From Bolinopsis microptera (Eukaryota; Ctenophora; Tentaculata; Lobata; Bolinopsidae), in contig NC_087078.1 in NCBI RefSeq assembly GCF_026151205.1, positions 19,828,265 through 19,892,264 of the forward strand: 64,000 bases of DNA, written 5' to 3'. A model generated the notes under the pieces. It saw nothing but the letters and a program-made list of their open reading frames with translations, had not been told where the DNA came from and searched no databases. The first letter of the stretch is position 1. Every line of letters starts with the position of its first letter. Shown piece by piece: positions 41,265 through 54,325 of the stretch. The position numbers and the translations under genes were made by a program.

Positions 41265-43192
41265 AGCAATAGCAGCAAATCTGGGGAAACTTGGTGGACA
41301 TTGACTTTTTTCACACAATTTGAGTATGTTGACTTCAACATTATGTTGCAGCTCATTGTGGTTAATCTCAATGTTGGAGTGATGTTTTTCTGGTGCACAA
41401 AACACTGCAGTACGGTTATGTTGAATAATTGTGGTTAATGGGTCATCTATGTGGCCACTATGGTGGTTAAAATACCAGTTTTAGGGTTAACCACCATTTT
41501 GAGATATGATATTATGAACTGAGTAGTCATTATATTGAGATCATATCATGGTGCAACTATCACAAAAGTTTTCAAACCTCATGGGGGGCATTTTGTGGTC
41601 CTAATGGTGGTTAAATTGAAGATGAACGGTGAGCTATAAATATTGCTCTGATTATAGATGTATAGTGGTGGTTGTTCATTTGTGCATGGATGATAATTTT
41701 TTATCACAAATGTGCAATTTAATAGTATGGTTGATTTGAGGTGGTTAATATTCGTAAAAAGTGCTAAAAAGATGGTTAAAATGTCAAAATTTGTTGTTAA
41801 CCACCAATCAAAACATTATTAATGATTTTAGTCAACATTTTATGGTCAACAAAGGACATTTGAAGGGTCTTGATAAAAGTTATCAAGAAATGTTGTCATA
41901 AAAGTGGTTAAAAGGGCTATATTACTTGCTAGGCTGTTGAACAAGGCATCTATTAAAGTGAAAATTAACCACAATATGAACTTCAGATAATGGTTTGCTA
42001 TCCAAATGAGTGTATATTTGTTTGCAAATGCATAATTGACCCCAAGTTCATGCATTCCGATCAATGTGCAGCTAAGGTGGTTAAAATGTCTCGAAAATAC
42101 CCTATATTTGCACTAATTAACCATTTTTAGAGCACATATTAGCTTTGTAAAGCTATAGCTGGCCATGCTACATTATCTAGATATAACTACCTGCTCATTT
42201 ATATGACCAGAAACATTGCTGAGTCCTATGTTGCGTCCATCATGGTTAATAAAGGTCTAAAATTGACCAAAATCAGTGTTTTTGGTCGTTTTAACCGCCA
42301 TACGGCCACACATTTTGTTGCATTATCTTTAAAATCACTTATTATCCTTCAGCTATCTCTCATAATCAAATATCAAAACAAAATAAGGCACCAAAAGGTC
42401 AGATTGTGCTGAATAATGGTTAATTTGTGATGGCTTCTGTTGACCGAAGGTCCAAAATCAACATGTTTTAACCACATTATGGCCACATCTAAGGTTTTAT
42501 GGTATTGGGACCATAGCCAAAAGTTTTGGGCACCTGGATGGTGTACTCTGCTTTTGGAATTATGGTGATATCTCAATGCTGTGCCATTCCAGGTGGTTAA
42601 GTACGCGCGCGCGCGCGCACGCATACACTTTTGGGGTTTTTTGATATACCACAGTTGGTGGTTAACCGTTTTACATTACACCTTCACTAAAAGTATTGGG
42701 CACTCTAGTGGTGACATAATATATAAAGAAATTAAGCATAAACTAAATATGTTGGCCTACAGATGGTTAAGTACGCGCGCGCGCGCGCGCACGCATACAC
42801 TGTAACATAAACACATATAAACCACTCCACAGACCACATTTATTAACCTTTTTAATTTCTTTCTTCAACTATGTGTCAATGAACCGTTTCTGTTCAATAA
42901 TGACCATCAATTTTAACTGTAACACTCATATCTTCAGTGTAGTAAGGGTTTGAGTGTTAGAAGTACAAAAAAATGTCCACTAACAAATCAGTCATATTTC
43001 GACTACTTAACCACCTAACTCAGCACCAAAATGTTCTGGGATTTATTTCGTTGCACTATCACGAAGCTATGACATTTTTGGACCTATGTAAATATTCAGA
43101 TTACTAGAATTCATAATTTGTGATTTTTAAGGGGTGGTCAAATGCTTCAAAGTGGTGTATTTCAAAGTTTCCCCAGATTTGCTGCTATTGCT
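41265..43192. mobile_element. Non-autonomous DNA transposon inserted in the gypsy RT (1.93 kb)
   Basis: The left end AGCAATAGCAGCAAATCTGG + GGAAACTT (41265-41292) is perfectly repeated in inverse orientation at 43165-43192. It splits the gypsy RT just after the catalytic box, and the gypsy frame resumes at about 43202. The interior has no transposase frame. It is marked by dispersed GTGGTTAA/TTAACCAC motifs and two copies of GGTTAAGTACGCGCGCGCGC (42595, 42764). I cannot see a clear target-site duplication, so the superfamily is open. Confidence 0.78.
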
Positions 43193-43201
43193 GCTATTCT
43201 T

Positions 43202-43978
43202 TTATTCAAAGACGTTTGAAGAGCACCTTGCAAACCTGAAGATATTGTTCGATGTGCAAGAAGAGTATAAGCTCAGCTTGAGGAAGGATAAATGTGAGTT
43301 CTTCAAATCTTCAATCGTATTCCTTGGATTCCTCATAGACGGAGAAAAGATCAAACCTGATCCCAAGAATATCGAAAAGCTGTGACAATTCCCTAAGCCC
43401 AAGACCAAAAAACAGGTTCAACGCTTCCTGGGTCTTGCTAATTTCAATAGAAAATTCTATGAAAAAATGGCAGAAGAAGCAAAACCTCTAACCACACTCA
43501 CATCAGACAAGACACCATTTAAATGTACTGAAAAAGAGGAAATCTCGTTCCAGAGATTGAAAGATGGTCTATCTGAGCTGAGTGAACTCTATCTACCTGA
43601 TTGGGAAATGCAGTTCCACATTAGAGTAGATGCTTCAGGAGTAGCAATGGGAGCTATTCTGTTCCAGAAAGATGAGATAGGAGATAACCTACCAATAGCT
43701 TACGCCTCCAAAAGTCTATCTAAACCCCAGGTAATTTGGTCAGCCACTGAAAAAGAATTGTTTGCCGTTATTTGGATAACTAGAAAGTGGAAAGTTTACT
43801 GTACAACTAGACCTATTATTCAATCTGATCATTTATCGTTACAGGGGATAAGAAAACAGAAAAAACCCCGTAAGAAGTTAGCCAGATGGATAACAGAGAT
43901 AGAGGGTGTGGACTGTGTTCTAGAATTCCTGAAAGGTAAAGAAAATGTAGAAGCTGACTGCCTGAGTAAAGTCCTTTA
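43202..43978 (+). pseudogene. Ty3/gypsy RT thumb and RNase H
   Basis: Resumes with SKTFEEHLANLKILFDVQEE, then KDKCEFFKSSIVFLGFLI, a stop at 43382, and QRFLGLANFNRKFYE. The RNase H domain follows: FHIRVDASGVAMGAILFQ (first Asp), ATEKELFAVI (Glu) and QSDHLSLQGI (third Asp), then GKENVEADCLSKV. No integrase follows because the frame passes directly into a Penelope-like segment. Confidence 0.85.
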
Positions 43979-44255
43979 TGATATCAACCTCTCCGGACAG
44001 ACTCTTTCCACTGCTGAAACCGACGTACTCTCCCTTGGCCTTAAATTTGTCCCGACACCCACCTCAGATCCCACACCTGAACTAGCTCCACTCATTCAGA
44101 ACGTCACCAAACAGCTCGGCGAAGGAATGGAAGCTTCCGTTACCTATCAGGTTACCTCTGTATTATCCAAATTTGACAAACGACGTGACATGGCCCGTGA
44201 CAATTTGACTCCCCAACAACGTACTGCTCTCAAATCATTATATATATATATATAA
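43979..44255 (+). pseudogene. Penelope-like element N-terminal fragment fused in frame
   Basis: Beyond the gypsy RNase H, the same open frame reads INLSGQTLSTAETDVLSLGL + KFVPTPTSDP and then DNLTPQQRTALKSL. This matches the N-terminal region of Penelope-like proteins (NLS..LT..E..VLS.GL.FVPTP and NLT..E..ALK.L ahead of the RT). It ends in an (AT)n run and stop at 44253. The RT and GIY-YIG parts are absent. Confidence 0.72.
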
Positions 44256-45120
44256 CTCTAAAACTCTGGTCACAAGAGCAACTGCCTAAACGTGCAGAAG
44301 TGAAAACAAATACATAAAATACTAGCAATCCTTTAAATTCGCAATAAATAAGTTCGTTCAATGTCATATAATTCTTAAAACCGCATATATGTGACCAGTA
44401 AATAATTTAATTGGTCTATAGACTACTGTATAAAATTCTCAATATAAACTTTTTAACAATAATAAATTAATTAAAAACACACAACAACCTTTGGTGTGTA
44501 AGAATGATTAAACAGCCTCATTTTGACACAAAATATCTTCATAATATTATAGTATATGCTATAATATTAGAACTGTTTAGTTGAGTTCAGGTAACAGAAT
44601 TTAACTGTAATAGAACCTCTGCTGTGTTATCCACTGTTGAGATGTAGCCATATTTTCGTCCGGTCTAACATTGACCCCGGCTCATGAAATATATGCTTCG
44701 TCCGGTCTAACATTGAACCCGGCTCACTAATCATAGGGTGGTGTAGTTATGGTAGTTGGAATATAAATTCCATATAAATTCCATATTAGGGCCCATTTCG
44801 GTCACAAATTAGCGGAGCTACGGTTGACAAATTATGTGAAAACTGTGCTGTCAAAAATAATGCGCGACATAGAGGTGACCAATGAAATCACGGCATTAAA
44901 ATTATAAAAACACGTAATTAGATATAGCGCGCTGGCGAGTGATTTAGTAATAGTAAAATCCCAAAACAATGATAGAATTAGAGGAGCGGTCTACACAGTC
45001 ACAGGCTGCCACGTTTCGTATAACTCCAGGATTTGGTTCTAGATCGGGAACTCAAAACGAGGATAGAGGATCAGGAGCGGTCTACAGTCATGAAATTAGT
45101 GTTACAGGAACATTGCATAT
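44256..45120. other. Non-coding stretch with small duplications
   Basis: CGTCCGGTCTAACATTGA-CCCGGCTCA occurs twice (44658 and 44698). GAGCGGTCTACA occurs at about 44983 and 45076. No gene recognised. Confidence 0.45.
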
Positions 45121-45482
45121 TAACGGGTGATACTCGTAATATAAAATATCTGTTCCATATATTGTCGACGAGTCCAACTCGGCGCGCGCGTCCTGGTAGG
45201 TTGTAAACCTAAAACATTGCATATACTCCTACGAGTTGCACGTAGCAGGCCACAACATCCCCTGGAGGCCTAGAAATCCCTGTCTCTCCGTCGTAAACCC
45301 GGCGGGGTTGCACCAGGGGCGGTGGTAACTTGTATCACGTCGTGACCCCCATGGTCGTTTCACTATGGTTTTATCGTTTTTACGATATAGGTTAACGGGT
45401 GATACTCGTAAAATATCTGTAAATACTCCGTCGACGAGTCCAACTCGGCGCGCGTCCTGGTAGGTTGTAAACCTACAAGATA
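45121..45482. repeat. ~95-bp direct repeat, copies 271 bp apart
   Basis: TTAACGGGTGATACTCGTAA ... CGACGAGTCCAACTCGGCGC ... GTCCTGGTAGGTTGTAAACC occurs at about 45119-45213 and 45391-45474. The spacer is GC-rich and non-coding. Confidence 0.75.
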
Positions 45483-45624
45483 CAGGGGGAGCCGCGCGCA
45501 CTCGTGCGCGGCGGGTCAAACAACGTATGCAGTTATATGAGTATGACAAGTGGTAACAGAGCTTCAAGACTCTCATAGTCTAATTTTTCGATATCTATGT
45601 GTAATATATTTATGGTATATATAC

Positions 45625-45703
45625 CATTTACTCCTGCTGCTGGGGAGAGAGACTCCCAAATTATTTATAATTTGGGAGTCTCTCTCCCCAGCAACAGGAG
45701 TAA
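45625..45703. repeat. Perfect-like palindrome at the quality boundary
   Basis: TTACTCCTG-TGCTGGGGAG + AGAGACTCCCAAATTA pairs with its complement ending ACAGGAGTAA, with a 5-nt centre (TTTAT). It lies exactly where ordinary sequence gives way to homopolymer-rich sequence. Confidence 0.85.
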
Positions 45704-48700
45704 TTGGAGAAAAAGGGGGAAAGGCTTTGTAAAAGGGCCAAAACCGTAAGTGGGTTTAACCCCCGCTTACACCCGGCCCAAATTTCAGAAGAATAATCCT
45801 TTGGGGGGGGCCTTCTTGAAAGCCAAAAAATTTTTAAAACCCGACTGAAAAAAACGGTTTTTACATTTTAAACCAGGGGCCCAGAAAACCCTTCCTCCAA
45901 ATTAAAAAAAAAAAGAAAAAAAAGGGAATTTTTTTTTAAAAAGTGGGGGTTTCATGCGTACCCCCTCAAAGAATTTTTTTTAATGTATCAAATCTTATTT
46001 TTTTAATTTAAAATCGGGGTGGGCCAAAATTTAAAGGGGGCAAAAACGTTTGACCAAAATTAAAAAAAAAGTTTCCCGCCGTGCTTTTAATTTTTGAGGG
46101 GCTGTTGCGGGGAAATTGGCATACAATACTGTACTTAATTACTTTTGGGAGGTTTCCCCGTCGGTCAAAAAAAAATTTCAAAAATTTTTTTAAGCCCAAA
46201 GGGACCCCTTTTCAATTTAAAACACTTAAAATTTTTTTTTTCCCTTTTTGAACAGGGTGAGTGCCAAAATTTTTTTTTTCATAGATTTAAATTTTTATTA
46301 AATTTTTCATATAATCTGAAAACATGGGGGGAAAAAAACGGTTTGGGAAATGACGAAGTTATAAAGCATTTTCGAATCTCTTTAAAAAAAATAGACTGGG
46401 TGTTTTATGGGGACACCGTGACACCCCAACCTTTTAATTGGGCTTCCCTTAAAAATTTTCCCAAAAAATTTTAAAAAAAACGGGGTAAACCTAATCACGT
46501 TTGGAAAACCCAATCACCTGACCCACCGTAAGGGGAAAAAAAACCTCATTATGCTTCATATCTGGGTCATTCTGAGAAGCTACATTTTCTAATTTTTTTC
46601 AAGACTTAAACGAAATTTTCGAAACCCGAATGGCCAAACAAAATTTCCCAATTAAAATTTACTAAACCCCCGAAAACCCAAAAACAAATCAAAAAAAAGA
46701 AAAATAAACCCTTCTTTTTGAAAAAAAATTTCGAAATTTTTTTTTCGTTTTGAAAATTCCTCAAACCATATAAGTCATCCCAGAAAAAAATTAAATTTCA
46801 ATTGGGCCTCAGGGACTAGCTTTTGGGGGCCCAAAACGTAGGGCCCCACTGACTTTTTGGGCCCACCCGTATATTTTCATAATAATAACCCAAGAAGCAA
46901 ATCCCAAATTTCCCCCCGGAAAAAAAAGGTTTTGGGGTTTTAGTCCCCTTAAGAACGTTTCCCCATCGCCCCAACCCAACTGAATGGTCAAAACATCCCC
47001 TTACAAACAAAACAATTTTTTTGACTATAAAAAAAATTTCCCAAATTGCCCATCTTCCAGCAAATTTTTTTTTTAAAAATTTAAAAATATTTACGCCCCA
47101 AAAAATACATCGAAAAATTTTTTTTAAAATTTTGGCGTTTTCCCCTTGTTTTTTTTCCCAGAAACAGCATTTTTCTGAAATATGAAACGATTTTCCCATC
47201 AAAAAAGGGAGTTAAAAAAAAGGGCAAATGCCAAAAACCCTTAAAAAAATTGTAAGGGAAAGGGTTTCTAAAATAGGGGCAAGAATTAACTTTTTGAAAT
47301 TTTAAAAATCTTTCCCTTTCTATCTTTAAAGGGGGTTTTTCAGTTATTTTGGTCATCTTTTCATCTAATTAAAAGGGCTATAAATTAAACAAATCCCCAA
47401 GCCCCCACAAAATAAAAATTTAAAAAAATTTTAACAGGGTCATTAAAATTTCCCAATACAAGCCCAAAAACCATAAAAAACCGGGGCACAAAAAAAATTT
47501 AAAAAACCTTTTCTCATTCTCGATAAAAGGGAAAAAAATAAATGGCGTAAAAATTTTAACACATTTGAACTCATTAAAAACAAAAAAATTTCCGTCCCTT
47601 TAAAACCCTCTAAAAAATGTTGAAAACCCCCATATTTTGCCCCAATTTTGAAAACGTTCTTTTCCAAAATCTAATCCCTAAAAAAAAGAGAAAATTAAGA
47701 CTAAAAACATTTTGCATTTAAAGTAAGGGGGGGCCAAATTTTTAAATTTAAACGATTTTTTAAAAAAGCTCGTAAACAGAAAAAAAATGGATAAAAAAAA
47801 AAAACACCTAGGACAACAAGATGAAGTCACAAAAAGTTACTTTAAACTTTATACAGAACACCCCAAAAAAAAATACTTTAATTTTTGGGATGACTCCCCC
47901 CAAAATCGTAACAGGGGGCACTCCAAAAACCCAAACCAAAATTTTTCCCCACCAACAACTTCTTGAAGTTTAAATTTAAAAAAAAGGATGAGAGCCCCCG
48001 ATCCCCCTCAATCTGTGAAAACGTGATCCTCACACGTATCTAACAAACACCCCCGGGAACTCAAAAGAAACGGGGCTGTTCCTGGGATCCTCACGGGGAA
48101 TTTTCCCCCCTGCGAGAAACCCCTCCGAAAGGGAAAACAAGCTGCCCGCCCTTTCCGGCCTAAACTCCGAGTCTGAGCAGAAATTGCTAGGGGGCTTTTT
48201 TGGCTGGAGGGAGGTGGGGGGAGGGTCGTGGGGCCCCGTGACGCCCTTTTGGGGTGGGGGTCGTGCGACATGTCTTGGTGGCGGGGGTTTTGGCGGGGGC
48301 GGCGGGGTTTGGTGCAGCTGCAGGATTTTTGTTGTTTCCCGAAATCCCCTTTTGGGGGGGCCCCTAAACCCTGAGGGTGGGTTTTGTGTTAGAACAAAAA
48401 TTTTTACTTAATAAAATCAAAATACAGGGGAAAATTAATTAATTTAAAAGTATGTAATAAAATTTTTTTTAAAAAAATTTAAGAAAATTTTAAGGAAAAT
48501 TTTATAAGAAAATGGGGGCCAAGATGGAAAAACTTTAAATATCACCAAAAGGGGCAAAAAATGGGAAAACCCTTTTTTAACCTCAGGTGCTCGGTTTTTG
48601 GCGGTCGGGGATTTTAATAACGACTTTTGGTGGAGGCGGGCTCGTGGGGTTTACCAAATGCTCGGGGGGGGTTCGGTGTCTGCCCCGGATTTGGGAAACC

Positions 48701-49854
48701 GGGGGGTTTCGGGCGTCCCCGGGGGGGGAAACCCGGGGGAAAAGGGGCCCCGTGCCATGCCCTTGTTTTCCAAACCCTAAAGGGAGACCTTCATTGAAAA
48801 ATTTAAATTTGCCCCTCGTCGAGGGGTTAGGGTCATGTTTTTTATTGAAAAAACAGCAGAGCCGTAAAAAAAGGGCAAAATTTTTAAAAAAAAGTGGATC
48901 AATTCAAATATGCGTTACCCCACACGGGGGCCCGTTACCTGGGGGGAGATGGGAAAGTTTCCCCGCTTTTTTTTTTTCCCAGGCGGAGACTCCGTGCCCT
49001 CTTTGGAGTTGGGGTCCCCGTCGCGGATTTGGTCCCCCCTTTTCCCCCCTTGTGGGTTGAAAGTTTCTACTGTTTTCCCCCCCAGCTGCAGAGTATTGGT
49101 TTTTTTTGGGACACATAACCAAACCCTTGGACCCAGGCATGGCTCCACCGGGAAACGTCAAAAGAAAAAACGGGGGGGGAAAATTAATACAGCTTGTTTA
49201 CAGTTTAAGAGCCCAAAAAATTTTGTTTTTAAAAAATCCCCAATTTTTAATAATAGGGAAATTTTGAAATTTAAAACAAACGAATTTAAAAAAAAAATTA
49301 CAGGCTTATAACCCCCTTAATTTAATTTTACTTTTAAAAACCCGGGAAAAAGGGGAAAAGGGGAAAGGCTGATGGGAATGTGTGGGTTTCCCCCCCAGAG
49401 GGGTTCAAAACCTCCCCCAACTCCCAGAGGGAACCGTAAACCGGGACAAGTTCGGAGCTGTTACCCCGGGGGGTCCTGAGGGGAGGGGGGGAAAAATTTA
49501 TTTATAATCTTAAAAATTTTCCCTTCCTAACACAAAATTATCAAAAATCATAACTTTTTGATTCATGTTTTAACGAGAAAAATTAATGCGAACCAGAAAT
49601 TTTTTTAATCCAATGAAAACCCATAAAATTGACGAGAAATTAACATTAACCAACCCAAAAAATTTAAAAGCGGAGAGCCCAGCCTCAAGAAAAATAAAAC
49701 TTGGGGGGGCCTTCTACAACCACTGCCCGCTAAAGTTTTAAATTTTCAATTATTTTTCCCCTAGCGAAAACCTTTTTTAAACCACAGATTTAAAAACGTT
49801 TCAAAAAACTTTTCAAGGCTTTTTTGGGTTTTTTAAAAGGAGAAACAAGACTGT

Positions 49855-50120
49855 AGCACCCCCCCCCTCCCCCCGTAGCACGGGAACCCCCCCCCCCCCC
49901 CCCCCCGTACCCAGCTTGAACCCCCCCCCCCCCCGTACAGCGGGGAAACCCCCCCCTCCCCCCCCGAGCAGCGGGAAAAACCCCCCCCCCCCCCGTAGAC
50001 GGGCCCCCCCCCCTCCCCCCCCCCCGTACAGCGGGAAAACCCTTCCCCCCTGGGCCGCGGGAAAAACCCCCCCCCCCCCCCCCCCGAAAGCAGCGGGAAA
50101 CCCCCCCCCTCCCCCCCCCG
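49855..50120. repeat. C-run minisatellite (GTA-CAGCGGGAAAA + C run)
   Basis: At least eight copies of GTAxAGCGGGAAA followed by 10-20 C residues, with uneven run lengths. Confidence 0.8.
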
Positions 50121-51469
50121 TGGGCGGGCCGGGAACCCCAAAGGGCGGGGAAAACCCACAAACTGCGGAAAAAAACCGGGGGAAAGGGGGTATTTGGGGG
50201 GGGGAAGGGGAACCACACTTCGTCCCTGCAACCCCCCCTGTGTGCGCGCAGCTCCCGCGCCCACGTGGGGCCCTCATCCCGGAAACAAAAAGGGGACGGG
50301 GAGGGTTAAATTTTTCTAGGGCCAGTGACGCTTTACCCCCTTACGTGACCCCAAAAAAACAAAAACAAACCGGGAGGGAGGAGTTAAACCCTTTGAGACT
50401 TGTCTGGGCAGAAACAACCCGGGGGAAACCACGAAATTTTTTAAAATTTTTAAATGTTTTAACCCCACAAAGAAACTATTTTAAAAAAACCCCCAGAGCT
50501 CGGGGTTTAGCCCTGTGAAAAAAAAAATTTAAAAAAAATTTTTTAAACAACACTAAAATTTCTCTTTTTTTACTTACAGGAATGTTTCCCCGGGGAAAAT
50601 ACCTTTAACTGTCGTTTTCCCCCAGGAGGAGTCATTTTTTCCCAGCCCAATTCTAGCCCCTCAGCTGCCCCTATATCCCTCGTCAATTGGGGGAAACCCC
50701 CCTCCCATCTCTTTTTCGTTTTTGTGTGATGGAATGTTTAAAGCTTTTTTTTTTAAGATATCTAAAATTTTATTATTCATTTTAACACATGGTTTTGAAG
50801 GGGAAATCCCCCCTAAAAAATGTTTTGGTATTAAGCAGAGAAAAGATTCCTTTTTTTTCTTTTCTTTTCCCCCCCCGATTTAAAACCGGGGGCCTTTGTA
50901 GAATTTTTTCCTTTTAGGGGTTTTTAAAAGTTTGTAAATTTAAAGGGGAGCGATCCCTCACGCTAATGCGGGTTCCCCCTTTTTTTCATACTCAAAATTT
51001 GGGGTGGGGAATTATTTTTCGTTTTAAAGCACAAAAATTTTAAAAAAAAATCCCAAAAATCGGTGTTCATGATACTTAAGCAATTCAATTTTGGGATATA
51101 TTTCTGCCCAAATTTGGGGAAATACAAAAACGTAGGGGGGAAAAATTTAAAACCTGACCCTAAAAGGGGAAAAAACCAAATTTTAACCTTTTTTTACCCT
51201 CCGGGAAAGGTATAATTCCCAAAAATTTCCCTGATTTTGGTAATTATCTAATTACCGAAATTTTTTTACCTGATCCTGAAAAAAACCCCTTTGTCTCTTC
51301 TCTGTTCTTCCCTGGTTCCAAAAATAGTTTTTATCAGTAGTTTTTTGATTCTGAGGGGGGAATTAAAAAATCTGTTATTGAAAGGGAAACCAAACCCTTT
51401 CCCTGACTGAAAAAATCATAATGGCTGAACCGGGGGTTCTGGTTAAATTTTTAAAAAAATAGAAAGAAA

Positions 51470-52475
51470 CCCCCCAAACCCCCCCCCCCCGATAAAAAAC
51501 ACCCCACCCCCCCCCGAAAATACAACCCCCCCCCCGATAAAAAACCCCCCCCCTGACAAATACAAAACCCCCCCCGATAATAACCCCCCCCCCCCCGATA
51601 AATACAAAAAACCCCCCCCCCCTTGGAATAAAAAACAAAACCCCCCCCCTTTTAAAAAATACAAAACCCCCCCCCTGAAAATTTCAAAAACCCCCCCCCA
51701 TAAATCCCAAACCCCCCCCGACAAATACACCCCCCCCTGATAAATACAACCCCCCCCCGGAAAAAAATAAAAAAACCCCCCCCCCCTTAAAAAAAAAAAC
51801 CCCCCCCCTGGGCAAATACACCCCCCCTGGAAAAAAATAAAAAAAACCCCCCCCCCCCCCATAAAAACAAACCCCCCCCCAAAAAAAAAACAAAAAACCC
51901 CCCCCCTGAAAAAATACAAAAACCACCCCCCCCCCCCGAAAAAAAACACCCCCCCCCCCTGATTTAAAAAACCCCCCCCCCCCTGATAAAACACCCCCCC
52001 CCCCCTGAAAAATACAAACCCCCCCCCCAAAAACCCCCCCCCCCATAAATACAACCCCCCCCTGACAAATACAAACCCCCCCCCTAAATTAAAAACCCCC
52101 CCCCTGAAAAAATAAACCCCCCCCCCCGATAAATTTCACCCCCCCCCCCGGGTAAATCAACCCCCCCCCCCCCCGAAAAATTTCAAACCCCCCCCCCCCC
52201 CGACAAATACACCCCCCCCCGAAAAATACAAAAACCCCCCCCCCGATAAAAAACAACCCCCCCCCCCCCCCCCTGATAAATAAACCCCCCCCCCCGGGTA
52301 AAAAAACCCAACCCCCCCCCGATAAATACAAAAAACCCCCCCCCTAAAAAAAAAAAAAAAAAAAAACCCCCCCCCCCCCCTGATAAATAAACCCCCCCCC
52401 CCAAAAATTTTCCCCCCCCCCCCTGAAAAAAAAAACCCCCCCCTGATAAATACAACCCCCCCCCCCCCCCGATTA
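51470..52475. repeat. C-run satellite (C run + TGATAAATACAAA)
   Basis: About 50 copies of a unit of 8-16 C residues followed by (T)GATAAATACAA or variants (GAAAAATAAA). It is about 1 kb long. On the minus strand it reads as Gly-rich GGGVFFYLSGG frames, which are artefacts. Confidence 0.88.
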
Positions 52476-54282
52476 AAAACAAACCCCAAAACTGTCCCAC
52501 AAAGTCCCCAAAGCTGGGGGACCCTTTCGGGAAAGGGAAATAAAAATTTTTTTGGGAACTTTTTGATCTCATTTTCCTCTCAAACCGGGCCCCCTCCCTT
52601 AAAAAACAGGCCCATGGTATTTTGGGAAATACGGGGGGGGATTTTTTTTCAAATGGAAAGGGGATCCTTTTTAACTGGGGGTTGGGGGTCGGGGGCCAAA
52701 GGGGAGAGATCGTATAGTAAAAGGGAAAAACCCCGTGGTTTTTGTGAAAGACTTTAGTGCCGTTGTGTGACGGGGCACGTGGTGTTTTTTATACGTCCCC
52801 TGGTTTTTTGTGTTTTACGTCCCTAATTTTGACAAGGGCCCCGTGGTATAATTGTTTATTTAAAACTGTAGTTTTTTTTTCCTGAATTGGGAGTGGGGCC
52901 CCCCGTCATGGGTGCGATTTAAAGTGGAATTACAAAAAAAAAAATGATGTCCAAAGGGGGAAAAAAAAAAAATTTGGGCGAAAAACAAAAACAAGAAAAT
53001 TCTGAACAAAAAAGGGCCCAAAAGGAAAATGAAAAAAAACCAAATTCGAGCAACAATGAAATGACTCAATGGGGTGTTTTTTTTACAAGGTTTTTCCCAA
53101 AAGACAACATTAGATTAAAAGACATTTTACCGTTAAGAAAAAACAGTCCTTTGAAAGGGTTTTTTTTTTAAAAAAAAACCCCAAATATTTCCGGGAAAAA
53201 TCAAGCTCAAAAAATTTGTCTACGGGGAACAAAAAAAGCCCAAAAAAAGGAAAAAAAGGGTTTACACAAAGAACCCAAAATGACAAAAAACTAAAATTTC
53301 CCAAACCCCTCCTCTAAACAAGGGGGTCTTAAAAAAGGTGTTTAAGTCCCACGAAAGGGGGAAACCAATTTAAAAATAAAAGGTAAAAAGAAGCAGAATA
53401 AAAGGCCCAACAAATTTTCGTTGCAATAGAGGGGGTTTTTGGGAGACAAATTAAACCGGGTTTTTAAAAGTCGACAGTTAAAAAGATGTTTAAACAAAAA
53501 TCCAAAGGTTTAAACCCATTTTGGTATCTGTAGTGGTGTGGGCCCGGATACGGGTCTAATTTAATTTTGAATTTTAAATATGAAAGTCACGTAAAAAACC
53601 CACTTTTCCCTTTTAAAATTGGGAACATTTATCAGTCTAATTTGGAACCAATGAACGGGTATGAAACATCAAATAATACTCGACAAAAAAAAAACTCAAT
53701 TAAATCAGTCTAAAGCCTATTGATATTAAGGGGGCAAAGCGCTGGAAAAAAACCATTTGGGATGTTTTGTATGTATCGATCCCTTTCTGGAAAATTTTCT
53801 AATCGTTTCCCATAAGAAACAGTGATCACGGAAAGTTGTAAGTAAGGGTGATTTTCAAAGATAAGGACCTAATGGATATGACGTTTTGGGGGTTTTAATA
53901 AATTCCCTCCCCATAACATCTTAACCACTTTCCCCCAAAATCAAAAACATTTTCATATCAATTTAGTAAAATCGGGAAAAGATCAAAATTTTTCCCAAAA
54001 TAAAATAATAGAAAGATAAAATTCCGATAATTTTCAGTACTTTGATTAAATCGGGCCTTAACCCTCAAGTACAAAAAAGTTATTTTCCCGAACACTGTTA
54101 AAACTGTGTTTTCCAAAAAATTACCAAACCCAAAAACCCAATTAAAATTAAAAAACCCGGAAACCCCACAGAACCCTTTCAGAGGTTTAAAGGGGTAAGA
54201 TGAAAGGTAAATTTCCCAAATAATTAAACCTATCAGGGTGGTTGACACGAGGGAAATTTTTACACACAACACCCAATATTAT

Positions 54283-54284
<2 letters not shown>

Positions 54285-54324
<40 letters not shown>
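54285..54324. repeat. Poly-G run (about 40 nt)
   Basis: Continuous G run in the low-quality region; length unreliable. Confidence 0.9.

Positions 54325-54325
<1 letters not shown>

Noticed and set aside
42595-42800. CpG island from the GCGCGC blocks
   Set aside because: Each is a short alternating GC run within an AT-rich transposon, not an extended CpG-rich region.
45229-45576. 115-codon minus-strand frame
   Set aside because: It spans the duplicated GC-rich block and shows no domain, signal or splice evidence.
48500-52600. Several 60-200-codon Gly/Pro/Phe-rich frames
   Set aside because: They arise from homopolymers and C-run arrays in error-rich sequence and overlap each other on both strands.
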